From Prosthecochloris sp. (lineage in GTDB: Bacteria; Bacteroidota; Chlorobiia; Chlorobiales; Chlorobiaceae), in assembly GCA_015482705.2 (NCBI GenBank), contig JADMLA020000039.1, forward strand, positions 80,778-144,777: a stretch of DNA of 64,000 nt. The letters run 5' to 3'. Below, in pieces: positions 24,855 through 34,091 of the stretch. The notes beneath the pieces are model-generated. The model saw only the letters and a program-made list of their open reading frames with translations. It was not told the DNA's origin and did no database searches. Both the position numbers and the translations under genes were made by a program. Numbering within the stretch: the stretch's first letter is position 1; each line of letters opens with the position of its first letter.

Positions 24855-25511
24855 TCAGGGAGATTTTGGTGCCGCAGGCTTTTTCGCAAACACATAAGCT
24901 CTTCGGCTTTCGTACTCCACTCCGGAATACGGCTCTCTTTCGATTATCTCTATTTCCTCAAATCCCCTGCCCTTTAAGCAGCCGAAAATGAAATCCGTCT
25001 TGAAAAACATGAAGTCTCCATCGACTTTCATGCCGAGAAATTCATCCAGGTGGATTGTTTCATCACCAATGTGATAGGTTAAAAGAAATGTTCCGCCTGG
25101 CAGCAATACACGAAACACTTCACGGAATACAGTTCCTACCTGCTTTTCTGTCAAATGCACTATAGCGTAAAAAGCTACAATACCGGCTATTGAGTTGGAT
25201 TCAAATTCGAGTTCGAGAATATTTCCCTTCCGGAAATGTATCTCCGGATGAATTGCCTTGGCCTGCTTCAGTATTTCCTCCGACAGATCCAGCCCAGAGA
25301 TTTCAACACCAAGGTTTTTCAGGTATGCCGTAGTTTGACCCGGACCACAGCCGAAATCCCAGACCGGCTCGTTGCCTCCGATCTCTTGCGAAAATCTGTA
25401 GAGTATTTCCCGGTCTTTCGGCTTCTCTTCATGCTCGCCACAGAATGCCTCTGCATACTCCCTAGCCACCGTATCGTACAGACGTTCTACCTTGTTCAAA
25501 TCCTGTCCCAT
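24855..25511 (-). CDS. Class I SAM-dependent methyltransferase
   Basis: A 218-aa methyltransferase: motif I VWDFGCGPGQTTAYL (about 49-63), acidic loop SGLDLSEE and the motif IV region AFYAIVHL. It is close to the ubiquinone/biotin methyltransferase-like group but without features that fix a substrate. Not similar to the one at 14540 beyond the common fold. Probably co-transcribed with DUF1801. Confidence 0.85.
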   Translation of the reverse strand: MGQDLNKVERLYDTVAREYAEAFCGEHEEKPKDREILYRFSQEIGGNEPVWDFGCGPGQTTAYLKNLGVEISGLDLSEEILKQAKAIHPEIHFRKGNILELEFESNSIAGIVAFYAIVHLTEKQVGTVFREVFRVLLPGGTFLLTYHIGDETIHLDEFLGMKVDGDFMFFKTDFIFGCLKGRGFEEIEIIEREPYSGVEYESRRAYVFAKKPAAPKSP

Positions 25512-25686
25512 AATTCATCTTTGATTCCAAACACCAGCATGTTGCCTTCTCTCAGATAAGTATTCTTACATGCAGAAATGTAAAGCAAACCTCAGACCTC
25601 AACAAACATACTTTTTCGATACCAAAACCGCTTGTTCAGCGACAATCATTTGCAAAGGTTGTAAACTAATGTTACATATTTTTTTA

Positions 25687-25790
25687 GGACAAATTTCCTG
25701 TCCGGCCTAGTGACACGCTGCCGCGCCTGGTTCCCCCCGCCTGACGGCCCGAAGTCTCGGGAAATGCGGTTGGTCACGCTGAAGCAGTAA
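25687..25790 (+). other. GC-rich, foldable islet upstream of the acyl-CoA ligase
   Basis: In an otherwise AT-rich gap (25512-25818), 25704-25780 is strikingly GC-rich. Nested pairings are possible: GTGAC with GTCAC, CCGC with GCGG, and the hairpin CCCGA-AGTC-TCGGG, preceded by a GGACA/TGTCC hairpin. The same bases also read as an open frame ending LVTLKQ then TAA. It could be an RNA leader or the tail of a lost gene. I match it to no known riboswitch. Confidence 0.35.
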
Positions 25791-25818
25791 ACTCGACATA
25801 TCAAAACCAGGTTACTTT

Positions 25819-27648
25819 ATGGGTCTTATATATCCTGATTTCCAGACACTCCCAGAACTTTTCACAAGCGTTTTCCGCCATTACAAAAAACAACAGAAAA
25901 AATTCCCTCTTGCCAGAAAAGTTAATGGCACCTATGAAACGATCTCATATGACTCACTCAGTGAAGACGTTTCCGCTCTCGCCGCGTTTTTGAAGCACAA
26001 GGGCATTGAAAGAAAAGACCGTGTCGCCATTTTATCGGAAAACCGTCCAGGCTGGTATCTTGCCGACATGGCTATCCTTAGCATAGGAGCAGCCGATGTT
26101 CCGCTGTATCCGTCACTTCCCCCTGTTCAGATAGAATACATCCTCAAAGATTCCGGTTCCAAGGCCATAATTGTCTCCAATATGCTCCAGCTTGGAAAAG
26201 TCCTTTCCATCTGGCAAAACCTTCCTGATCTCGAATTTATTATCGTCATGAACCGACTTGACGAAAAGGTCGATAGCGTTACGGAGCTTTCGGAAGCAAA
26301 AAAAACCGGTCTTGCCCTCCTTGACAGTACACCTGATTACATAAGCTACACGATGCTGAAGCCTGATGATATAGCAACCATCATCTATACCTCAGGAACA
26401 ACCGGACTGCCAAAAGGCGTTATGCTGACCCATCGAAATATCTGTGAAAACGTCAAGTCCTGCTCTTCGATTATTCGACTTGACGAGTCGGATCGGAGTC
26501 TTTCTTTTCTTCCACTCTCTCATTCGTACGAGAGAACCGGTGGCTACTATCTGCTTTTTGCATGCGGTGCCCAAATCTATCTCGCAGAAAGTATCGAAAC
26601 CGTCTCGTTGAACATTGCAGAGGCACGACCCACGATTATTTTTACAGTTCCACGGCTTTTCGACCGGATCAAGGCCAATATTTTGAAACAGATTGAAAAT
26701 CAAAGCCCGGTCAAACAAAAAATATTCAAGTGGGCATACGATGCCGGAATAGCATACCACAAACAGGATCGAGCAGGCAAACCGGGCGTTCTGCTTGCCG
26801 TGCAGCACAGCCTTGCAAACAAACTTGTCTACTCCAAGATCCAGGAAAAATTTGGGGGACACCTACGCTATTTTGTTTCAGGCGGAGCTGCTCTTCCAAT
26901 TAAAGTCGGTGAATTCTTTCAGGCACTTGGCATCGTCATTCTCGAAGGCTATGGATTGACGGAAACATCGCCAGTGACCAATGTCAACCGTCCTGAAAAG
27001 GTAAAATTCGGTACCGTGGGGCCGGTTGTTGACAATGTTGAGGTTACAATCGACACCGATGGAGAGATACTCTTCAAGGGGCCGAACATTATGAAGGGTT
27101 ACTGGAATGACGAAGAAGCGACTAAAGAGGTCATCTACGATGGATGGTTCCACACCGGCGATATCGGCGAACTCGATGAAGACGGTTATTTGAAAATAAC
27201 CGACCGAAAGAAACATATCATCGTAACCTCCGGTGGAAAAAACATTGCACCTCTCCCTATCGAGCAATTGATTGCTGAAAACAACTATGTTGAGCAGGTC
27301 ATGGTTGCCGGAGAAAAAAAACCGTTTCTTGTCGCCCTTATCGTTCCCAACTTTTCTGAACTGGAATCGTTTGCAGACGAAAGACAGTTGAACTGGACAA
27401 CAAAGAGTGATCTTGTCGAGCTCAAACAGGTCCGTCAAATTTATGAATCTCTTCTCCGTAACATTTCGAGGCAGCTCGCTGCCCATGAAAAGGTAAGGAA
27501 GTTCCTGTTGATGCAGGATCCCTTCACCATTGAAAACGGCTATATGACTCCAACGTTGAAACTGAAACGGAAGTCAATAAGCATGGCGTTCCAGAAAGAG
27601 ATCGATTCTCTTTACAGTACGATGAACACCCTCTATAACTCCGACTAG
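25819..27648 (+). CDS. Long-chain fatty acid-CoA ligase (AMP-forming)
   Basis: A 609-aa member of the ANL adenylating superfamily, FadD15-like. The P-loop-like motif is YTSGTTGLPKGVMLTH (about 190-205). A5 is EGYGLTETSP, A7 is GWFHTGDIGELDEDGYLKITDRKKH, and the A10 Lys lies in the C-terminal TPTLKLKRK. It activates fatty acids to acyl-CoA in the cytoplasm, at the membrane face. It is a single gene, and its stop shares CTAG with the stop of the convergent Mut7-C gene. Confidence 0.93.
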   Translation: MGLIYPDFQTLPELFTSVFRHYKKQQKKFPLARKVNGTYETISYDSLSEDVSALAAFLKHKGIERKDRVAILSENRPGWYLADMAILSIGAADVPLYPSLPPVQIEYILKDSGSKAIIVSNMLQLGKVLSIWQNLPDLEFIIVMNRLDEKVDSVTELSEAKKTGLALLDSTPDYISYTMLKPDDIATIIYTSGTTGLPKGVMLTHRNICENVKSCSSIIRLDESDRSLSFLPLSHSYERTGGYYLLFACGAQIYLAESIETVSLNIAEARPTIIFTVPRLFDRIKANILKQIENQSPVKQKIFKWAYDAGIAYHKQDRAGKPGVLLAVQHSLANKLVYSKIQEKFGGHLRYFVSGGAALPIKVGEFFQALGIVILEGYGLTETSPVTNVNRPEKVKFGTVGPVVDNVEVTIDTDGEILFKGPNIMKGYWNDEEATKEVIYDGWFHTGDIGELDEDGYLKITDRKKHIIVTSGGKNIAPLPIEQLIAENNYVEQVMVAGEKKPFLVALIVPNFSELESFADERQLNWTTKSDLVELKQVRQIYESLLRNISRQLAAHEKVRKFLLMQDPFTIENGYMTPTLKLKRKSISMAFQKEIDSLYSTMNTLYNSD

Positions 27649-28394
27649 CCAAATCTTTTCATAACATCAGACACAAAGGCTTCCAGTTTTTCGGCATGTG
27701 AACCGCGCCAGTATATTTTCCCGCATGAAGTACACATCAGAAAATCCATGTAGTAACGGCGTGTTTTCGGTTCGAGCCGATTCAATAGCATCCGCTTGTC
27801 CACTTTTTCAAGCAAACCGTTGCAGGAAGGGCACCTGGTAAAAGGATCAAGGCTGCCACTCAATGAAAATCGTCGAATAACCTCGTACACCTGTTGAAGA
27901 GCGTTTTCCGAACGTATACAGTAACCTGAACGAACAATACGGTGCATGAGAAGGCGCCTGTCTCTTGTCAGTAAAATACGGCCGTGGCGCCGCATCGCAA
28001 CCAGTAGTTCATTATCACTACCTCCTGAAAAAAGGAACGTGTCAATGCCGAGCACCCTGAGCCTCCGTACCAGTTTGGAAAGATGCTCATCAGCGATGAA
28101 TGCCGCACTCTTGTCAGGTATAGGCTGCAAACCGAAACCTTCAGCTACATCCGGATTGACATCGCCGATTATCACTCTGTCCTCCGGAAACATATGATAA
28201 TTGAACTCAACCGCTTTACCGTTCACCACTATCCGGCCAACCTCCGTATGAGGAACGCCGAACGATTCGACGACATCTTTTACGGTCGTTGCATGACACA
28301 AGCGTTTGTGTATTGTTTTTCCATCTTTGCCTTCCTTTAGGAAAAACCTCAAACTTGGGCAGAAATCAACATAAACGATAAAGTTATCCACCAT
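27645..28394 (-). CDS. Mut7-C RNase-domain protein with ThiS-like N-terminus
   Basis: A 249-aa protein. Residues 1-85 resemble a ubiquitin/ThiS-like beta-grasp (VNGKAVEFNY), and 90-245 is a Mut7-C domain: a PIN-like nuclease fold with ADEHL, LLTRD and a zinc ribbon CPSC...CTSC. This fusion is common in bacteria and is thought to act on RNA; no substrate is established. The gene converges on fadD with a 4-nt overlap. Confidence 0.88.
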   Translation of the reverse strand: MVDNFIVYVDFCPSLRFFLKEGKDGKTIHKRLCHATTVKDVVESFGVPHTEVGRIVVNGKAVEFNYHMFPEDRVIIGDVNPDVAEGFGLQPIPDKSAAFIADEHLSKLVRRLRVLGIDTFLFSGGSDNELLVAMRRHGRILLTRDRRLLMHRIVRSGYCIRSENALQQVYEVIRRFSLSGSLDPFTRCPSCNGLLEKVDKRMLLNRLEPKTRRYYMDFLMCTSCGKIYWRGSHAEKLEAFVSDVMKRFG

Positions 28395-28432
28395 GGCTCA
28401 ACCGCTCAAAAGCTTTTGAACGCCGATTCACA

Positions 28433-29248
28433 TCAATCCGGAATTCTGTAACAGGTACCTGTTGCCCCTGCTGAAAAGCGTTCGACAAGACCTTCCTCTT
28501 CAAGCTGATCGAGAACATCGACAATCCTTTTTCCGTACCGTTCGGTCAACTCCTCGAGAAGCATCATGTTAACCCCGATAAGATCCTTGACAATTCTCCC
28601 CCTGTACCAGCGCGTCGATCCCTTGAATTTCGATTGCCTGGTAAGTGGTCGTATCCCGGTTTTTTCCCCCGTCAGGTAGAGTGCGCCGTAGTCCATAAGA
28701 GCATTATGCCAATCACGGCTTTTCCCTCGGGGCAGAACCGCTTCTGCGGCTGAGAGAAACTCAGCCGACCCGGCAGTTTCAACCAAGCCAAGCTCATGGA
28801 TCAATATTCTTCTTATATTGGTATCGACAGTTGCAATATCGAGATTATCAGCAAAAATCGGAATGGATCGAGAAGAGTAGATCCCGATTCCAGGAAGGTC
28901 GATCAGCTTTTCGGGTTCCGATGGCACAACACCGGCATATTCGCTGTCGATAACTTTCGCACAACGGTACAAACGTTGTCCTCTTGCATTATAACCAAGC
29001 CCACTCCAGTAAAACAGCACTTCTTTCAGCGATGCGGAGGCAAGCGAAGAGATATCGGGAAAGCGTTCAAGCCATGCATGATATTTCTCGACAACCCTCT
29101 CCGCCTGAGTCTGTTGAAGCATTACCTCACTCACAAGAACCGCATAACGGTCAGTTGTCTCACGCCAGGGAAACGTTCTTTTGCTGTTTTTGTAAAAAGA
29201 AAAAACTTTTTCCTGTAATCCGCATATTTTTTTCTGCTCGAGCTCCAC
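28433..29248 (-). CDS. MutY-like HhH-GPD DNA glycosylase without the iron-sulfur loop
   Basis: A 271-aa HhH-GPD protein: catalytic Glu41 in SEVMLQQTQ, helix-hairpin-helix LPGIG (118-122) and catalytic Asp142 in VDTN, as in A/G-specific adenine glycosylases. Where MutY has four clustered cysteines after the last helix, this protein has none (MDYGALYLTGEKTGI). The C-terminal 60 residues look like a winged helix rather than the MutT-like 8-oxoG reader. It should remove a damaged or mismatched base, but the exact lesion is open. Same strand as the Mut7-C gene, 38 nt before it. Confidence 0.85.
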   Translation of the reverse strand: MELEQKKICGLQEKVFSFYKNSKRTFPWRETTDRYAVLVSEVMLQQTQAERVVEKYHAWLERFPDISSLASASLKEVLFYWSGLGYNARGQRLYRCAKVIDSEYAGVVPSEPEKLIDLPGIGIYSSRSIPIFADNLDIATVDTNIRRILIHELGLVETAGSAEFLSAAEAVLPRGKSRDWHNALMDYGALYLTGEKTGIRPLTRQSKFKGSTRWYRGRIVKDLIGVNMMLLEELTERYGKRIVDVLDQLEEEGLVERFSAGATGTCYRIPD

Positions 29249-29284
29249 AATCGATCTCCTTTATCAACAAGTAAGCTGAAGCCT

Positions 29285-30145
29285 TTACACCGCCACTTCT
29301 CTATCGACAACGACATGTTTGTCGCCTTTACGAAGTATAGCGGCTGTAATGAACGGGTCATGAGCGAAGTGCAATATCCAGCGATTCGAAAGCAGTATAT
29401 CCAAAAGGATGGTTTTTTCACGAATCACCTCGAGAGGAGCAATATCATATGCCAGCCCCCGTGTTACCCCCAGATGTGCAGACGAAGGAATCAAATCACC
29501 ACCATGAACAACGGTTGCACCTTCTCCACTGATTTTCACCAGCTGATGTCCTGCCGTGTGCCCCTGGCCCATCGATATCATCTCTATTCCAGGTAACAAC
29601 TGAACAGTTCCGTCAACAAGCTCCATCGATCCAGACTGCCCCAATGCATTTATGAAAGAAGTGGTATAGCTGGGTTTTTCCTTCATATTCGGCTGAAATG
29701 CCGTTTCAAAATTTTCTTTTTGAACGTAGTAGCGGGCATTTGGGAAAACCGCTACAAGCGCGCCTCCTTTTTCCTCGAAAGCACCACCTACATGATCGAA
29801 ATGCAGGTGTGTGAAAATAACATCGGTAATCTCTTCCCGGTTCAAACCTGCTTTCTGCAGTTCTTCATCGAGACGCCATTCGGAAAGATCGTACATGGCC
29901 TTCATCTTACCACTCCAAGCCGTCCCCATCGCCGCATCGACGAGTATGTTCCTATTCCTGCCTCTGATCAGTAGAATCCGCATAGGCAATCGTACCCGGT
30001 TGAGATGGTCTGGAGGAATGACTTTCTCCCAGAGCACTCTTGGGACTACACCGAAAACCGAACCACCATCAAGGCTGAACTCCTGCACATTGAGTGTTTG
30101 CAATGTATAATCACCGACAGCAAGCATAGAACAGAAAGAAGACAT
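29285..30145 (-). CDS. Metallo-beta-lactamase-fold hydrolase
   Basis: A 286-aa metallohydrolase with the zinc motif THLHFDHVGG, later His in GHTAGH and Asp/His in HGGDLI. The overall form resembles lactonase/quorum-quenching-like MBL proteins, but the substrate is unknown. No signal peptide. Met7 is a possible later start. It is followed 36 nt later on the same strand by the glycosylase gene. Confidence 0.85.
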   Translation of the reverse strand: MSSFCSMLAVGDYTLQTLNVQEFSLDGGSVFGVVPRVLWEKVIPPDHLNRVRLPMRILLIRGRNRNILVDAAMGTAWSGKMKAMYDLSEWRLDEELQKAGLNREEITDVIFTHLHFDHVGGAFEEKGGALVAVFPNARYYVQKENFETAFQPNMKEKPSYTTSFINALGQSGSMELVDGTVQLLPGIEMISMGQGHTAGHQLVKISGEGATVVHGGDLIPSSAHLGVTRGLAYDIAPLEVIREKTILLDILLSNRWILHFAHDPFITAAILRKGDKHVVVDREVAV

Positions 30146-30200
30146 AATTGAAAAAAAGCGAAAGCAGTAAAAAACACTGCCTCCATACCTGGATATAACA

Positions 30201-30232
30201 TGAAAAAGCCTGACGAATGTCAGGCTTTTTCA
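30201..30232 (-). terminator. Terminator after rplS
   Basis: A perfect 14-bp stem TGAAAAAGCCTGAC / GTCAGGCTTTTTCA with a 4-nt loop, 58 nt past the rplS stop. The stem holds its own A5/T5 tracts, so it could work in both directions; no genes converge here, so its main job is to end the ribosomal operon. Confidence 0.9.
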
Positions 30233-30290
30233 TACTAATCAAATTACCGATACTCGGCAACAACAAATGGTATACCATTGAAAAAACGAT

Positions 30291-30650
30291 TTACGAGGTA
30301 ACCGCTTTGCGCTCTTTGACTTTCAGAGCAGCCTTTCCGGTACGCTTTCTGAGGTAGAACAGTTTTGCACGACGCGTTTTGCCGTTTTTCAGAACCTTGA
30401 TGCTCTCGATGTTCGGTGAGTTCAAAGGAATGATACGCTCAACCCCTATACCACTGGAAATCTTACGAACTGTGACGGTTTTCGACGCACCGGCCCCTCT
30501 TTCACTGATCACAACGCCTTCAAAAGCCTGTAAACGCTCTTTTTCACCCTCAATAACTTTTAGTTGCATTCTCACTGTATCTCCCGGATGAATCTCCGGC
30601 AGGTCGTTTCTCTGCTGTGCTGTTTCAACCAACTTAATTAACTGATCCAT
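30291..30650 (-). CDS. rplS: Ribosomal protein bL19
   Basis: A 119-aa bL19: HPGDTVRMQLKVIEG, the conserved FEGVVI, RKISSGIGVERIIPL and the C-terminal RRAKLFYLRKRTGKAA. It binds at the 30S-50S interface. Last gene of the ffh-rpsP-rimM-trmD-rplS run, 17 nt after trmD, with a clear terminator. Confidence 0.98.
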   Translation of the reverse strand: MDQLIKLVETAQQRNDLPEIHPGDTVRMQLKVIEGEKERLQAFEGVVISERGAGASKTVTVRKISSGIGVERIIPLNSPNIESIKVLKNGKTRRAKLFYLRKRTGKAALKVKERKAVTS

Positions 30651-30666
30651 GATAAATATGTTAACG

Positions 30667-31380
30667 TTATTTTTTCCTCAACTCTTCAATACTGTCACTA
30701 TCGAGTAGATCCGGTCGCCTCTGTTGTGTACGTTTCAAGGCGTTGTCACTCCTCCACTCTTCTATTTTTTTGTGATGCCCGGACAACAAGATCTCAGGAA
30801 CACGCATTCCCCTGAATTCCGCAGGCCGCGTATAGTACTCACAATCCAGCATACCTGCCTGAAAAGAATCGGTCAACGCCGACTCGCTGTCCCCTAAAAC
30901 ACCAGGAATAAGCCTTGCCACGGCATCCATCAATAACAACGCAGGAATTTCTCCGCCTGAAAGCACAATATCACCAACAGAGATCTCCATGGTAACGAGC
31001 TTTTTCCTGATCCTTTCATCGACGGCTTTATAATGACCGCACAATATAATCAGATTTTTCACTCTTGAAAGCCGGTTTGCGGTTTGCTGATCTAGCCGTT
31101 TTCCGTCCGGAGTCATAAAGATAACAGCATCATACGAACGCTCGGCCATCAAAGCTTCAATACACGCAAAAACCGGCTCGGGTTTGATCACCATTCCGGC
31201 CCCGCCCCCAAAAGGAGTATCGTCGACTTGCTTGTACTTTCCCAATCCATAATCATGAAGGTTATGAACAAGCACCTGGACATGTTCCTTTTTTCTGGCT
31301 ATACCAAGCAGCCCCTTATCAAGGGGTGACTCAAAAAAACCGGGAATAACGGAAATGACATCTATCCGCAATGACACCAT
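30667..31380 (-). CDS. trmD: tRNA (guanine37-N1)-methyltransferase
   Basis: A 237-aa SPOUT methyltransferase with trefoil-knot segments ILCGHYKAVDERI and EISVGDIVLSGGEIPALLLMDA, and the C-terminal ALTDSFQ...EFRGMRVPEILLSGHH. It makes m1G37 in tRNAs and prevents +1 frameshifts. Lies in the usual order after rimM; the 85-nt gap between them holds no gene. Confidence 0.97.
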   Translation of the reverse strand: MVSLRIDVISVIPGFFESPLDKGLLGIARKKEHVQVLVHNLHDYGLGKYKQVDDTPFGGGAGMVIKPEPVFACIEALMAERSYDAVIFMTPDGKRLDQQTANRLSRVKNLIILCGHYKAVDERIRKKLVTMEISVGDIVLSGGEIPALLLMDAVARLIPGVLGDSESALTDSFQAGMLDCEYYTRPAEFRGMRVPEILLSGHHKKIEEWRSDNALKRTQQRRPDLLDSDSIEELRKK

Positions 31381-31464
31381 CTAAAGAGACTTTTCATGAA
31401 TTCAACCTTTGTTCGCACCGGCTCGCCCAGGCTTTCAACAAATTGTAAAGAAACTGCCGGAGCC

Positions 31465-31971
31465 TTACAGAAACTCTTCAAGCCGTTTCAGCACCATGTA
31501 TCCTTTTTCAATGACAATCTCTTCTACAAACTCTTCGACAGCAGGAACAAGAACAACCTGTTCACCACATTGAACCTCATAGACTTCATGTGCCGGCATT
31601 TCCAACACATCATGAACAATGCCAACCTCTTTAAAAGACTCGTCGAGTACCTTCAGCCCTTTCAGTTCATGCAAGTACGCCCTGTCGGGAGGAAGGGGAA
31701 TCAAGTCATCAACAGACACATAGACTTTTTTCCCGGCAACTGCTTCAGCTTTCTCCCTGGTATCGATACCAAAGAACAAAAGATAGGCGAAACCTTTTCG
31801 CAATGTTCCCTGACGAACAACCTGACGACCCGCATCGCGCTCATTTTCCCCTATATAAAACACCTCTCGCTCAAGAAAACTCTCAGGATAATCCGTAATC
31901 GGTAAAATTTTAACCTCACCTTTCAAGCCTTTTGCCTTGAGAATCTTGCCGACAAGGTATAGCTCTTTCAT
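31465..31971 (-). CDS. rimM: 16S rRNA processing protein RimM
   Basis: A 168-aa RimM: N-terminal GKILKAKGLKGEVKILPITD and the PRC-barrel C-terminal half with GIVHDVLEMPAHEVYEV and EEFVEEIVIE. It assists 30S head maturation around protein S19. Gene order is as in other Chlorobiota. Confidence 0.95.
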   Translation of the reverse strand: MKELYLVGKILKAKGLKGEVKILPITDYPESFLEREVFYIGENERDAGRQVVRQGTLRKGFAYLLFFGIDTREKAEAVAGKKVYVSVDDLIPLPPDRAYLHELKGLKVLDESFKEVGIVHDVLEMPAHEVYEVQCGEQVVLVPAVEEFVEEIVIEKGYMVLKRLEEFL

Positions 31972-32065
31972 TATACAGGCACCTCAACAATGATTGTAAT
32001 TACCACAATTTTCATCCTGCAAGTGCCCTCGGAATATCCTTGAAGCTATTGAGAAGAATTGCTTA

Positions 32066-32476
32066 TTATTCCCCTTGAGCTATCTGAGCTTCTGCTTCTG
32101 CAGCTTTTTTTGCATGACGACGACGAGTTTTTACCGCAAGCCTTTTTTGTTTTCTTTCGGTCTCGCGAGCCTGCCAATTCTCCATTTCAGCTGCAATCTC
32201 TTCGTCGCTCTGTCCTCTTCGCTTCATATTCAATTCATGGAGCAGACCTGTTGCACGGATCAGACTGCGGACTGTTGTTGTCGGCTGAGCACCAACCCCG
32301 AGCCAGTAAGCTGCTCGCTCCTTATCTATTGAAATTGCATGAGGCTTCGCTGTCGGCTGATAATTACCGATCACTTCAAGAAATTTACCATCTCTCGGAG
32401 CACGCGCATCAGCAGCAACGATCTGGTAATAAGGCAACTTCTTTCTTCCTGCTCTTCTAAGTCTGATTTTAACCAA
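32066..32476 (-). CDS. rpsP: Ribosomal protein bS16
   Basis: A 136-aa bS16. The conserved first 80 residues start VKIRLRRAGRKKLPYYQIV. They are followed by an extension of about 50 Arg/Lys/Glu/Ala-rich residues (from about 85), which is longer than the usual 80-90 aa and common in this phylum. Located between ffh and rimM. Confidence 0.97.
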   Translation of the reverse strand: MVKIRLRRAGRKKLPYYQIVAADARAPRDGKFLEVIGNYQPTAKPHAISIDKERAAYWLGVGAQPTTTVRSLIRATGLLHELNMKRRGQSDEEIAAEMENWQARETERKQKRLAVKTRRRHAKKAAEAEAQIAQGE

Positions 32477-32519
32477 TGCTAATATGGATTTAAGTTATAA
32501 TTGTATACGAAACAAAAAG

Positions 32520-33869
32520 TTAACGTTTTAAAAGCTTTTCGAGTGGTAAATTCTGCGGCAATATTTTGCGGCCCGAATTTGTCATCTTTGTTACAGAACT
32601 CATCATTTTCTTCATCTCTTTGAACTGCTTGAGCAGCATATTGACATCCTGAACACGAGTACCGCTGCCTTTTGCTATCCTCTGACGTCGACTGCCGTTG
32701 ATGATTTCAGGCGTCGCTCTTTCCTGCTTCGTCATGGAAGAGATTATAGCTTCGATAGGCTTGAAGTCCAGACCATCGAGATCCTGTTTCGGAATCATTT
32801 TGTTGAGACCCGGCACCATTTCAACAAGCCCTTGGATAGATCCCATTTTTTTAAGCTGCTGAAGCTGATCAAAAAAATCATCGAGATCAAACTCATTCTT
32901 CAGAAGACGCGACTGCATCTTCCGCGTTTTTTCAAGATCGAGTGTTTCCTGCGCCTTTTCTACGAAACTGACAATATCACCCATACCAAGAATACGCTGG
33001 GCCATGCGATCAGGATAGAAAATGTCAAGGTCATCGACTTTTTCACCGACACTCATGAATTTGATCGGTTTGTCAACGACTTGTTTGATCGAAAGCGCCG
33101 ATCCCCCTCTGGCATCACCGTCAAGCTTCGTCAGCACAACACCATCGAAATCGAGCCGATCATTGAAAACTTTCGCCGTATTGACCGCTTCCTGTCCGAT
33201 CATCGCATCGACAACGAACAGTAATTCTTCCGGCTTCAACTGATCCTTGAGCGTTTCAGCTTCAGCCATCATGCCCTCGTCCACCTGTAAACGCCCGGCA
33301 GTGTCGACAATCACGATATCATTACCATTCTTTCTTGCCGAATCAACGCCTTCATGTGCGGTTTTCAATGCATCCGGTTCACTCAAAGCGAAAACCGGAA
33401 CATCGATCTGCTCTCCGAGTGTTTTCAGCTGATCGACAGCAGCAGGACGGTAAACGTCAGCCGCAATAAGTAACGGATGCTTGCCGTTTTTCTTCAAACG
33501 CTTTGCCAGCTTGGCACAAAAGGTGGTTTTACCCGAACCCTGCAAACCAGCAACCATGATAATCGCCGGAAGTTTGTTAGTATCGAGGTTAAGAGGTTTG
33601 TTTTCCCCTCCCATGATTTCTGTCAACTCGTCGCTGACGATTTTCACGATCATCTGAGCAGGAGAAACGCTTTTGACGACATCCTGACCCAGAGCCTTTT
33701 CCCTAACTTCTTCAACAAATTTTTTGGCAACCTTGTAGTTGACATCGGCGCTCAACAAAGCCCGCTTGATATCGCGCATCGCTATGCCGATATTCACCTC
33801 ATTGATCGTTGCCTGACCGGCAAGCTTCTTAAAAGTAACCTCTAACTTGTCGCTTAAACTATCAAACAT
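32520..33869 (-). CDS. ffh: Signal recognition particle protein Ffh
   Basis: A 449-aa SRP GTPase with the N domain (1-90), the G domain with P-loop GLQGSGKTT, DTAGR and TKLDGDARGG, and an M domain that is short and ends LPQNLPLEKLLKR. With 4.5S RNA it targets nascent membrane proteins to FtsY and the translocon. ATG at 33869 is chosen; an upstream one adds nine residues not seen in the family. The 195-nt space before hldE holds AT-rich promoter-like sequence only. Confidence 0.97.
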   Translation of the reverse strand: MFDSLSDKLEVTFKKLAGQATINEVNIGIAMRDIKRALLSADVNYKVAKKFVEEVREKALGQDVVKSVSPAQMIVKIVSDELTEIMGGENKPLNLDTNKLPAIIMVAGLQGSGKTTFCAKLAKRLKKNGKHPLLIAADVYRPAAVDQLKTLGEQIDVPVFALSEPDALKTAHEGVDSARKNGNDIVIVDTAGRLQVDEGMMAEAETLKDQLKPEELLFVVDAMIGQEAVNTAKVFNDRLDFDGVVLTKLDGDARGGSALSIKQVVDKPIKFMSVGEKVDDLDIFYPDRMAQRILGMGDIVSFVEKAQETLDLEKTRKMQSRLLKNEFDLDDFFDQLQQLKKMGSIQGLVEMVPGLNKMIPKQDLDGLDFKPIEAIISSMTKQERATPEIINGSRRQRIAKGSGTRVQDVNMLLKQFKEMKKMMSSVTKMTNSGRKILPQNLPLEKLLKR

Positions 33870-34091
33870 CGCTGATGACTTTTTTCTCTTATACAACCCA
33901 AAAATGGATAGCTTTAATTATAGCAAAAAAAAGTAAAAATTCAAAGCTTATAACCACAAATCAAAGCCCCCATACTTTTATATCCCACCTGCTTTTATAT
34001 ATTTAAATACAGTGAACTTTTTTACATAGACACTGCACCATAAGGAATCATCCTATGACGTAATCGCCACAACCATCCATCTCTGCATTCC

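Noticed and set aside
25687..25790. SRP RNA, SAM, SAH or cobalamin riboswitch identity for the GC-rich islet
   Set aside because: Compared by eye with the conserved cores of these RNAs; none matches, so only an unnamed element is reported.
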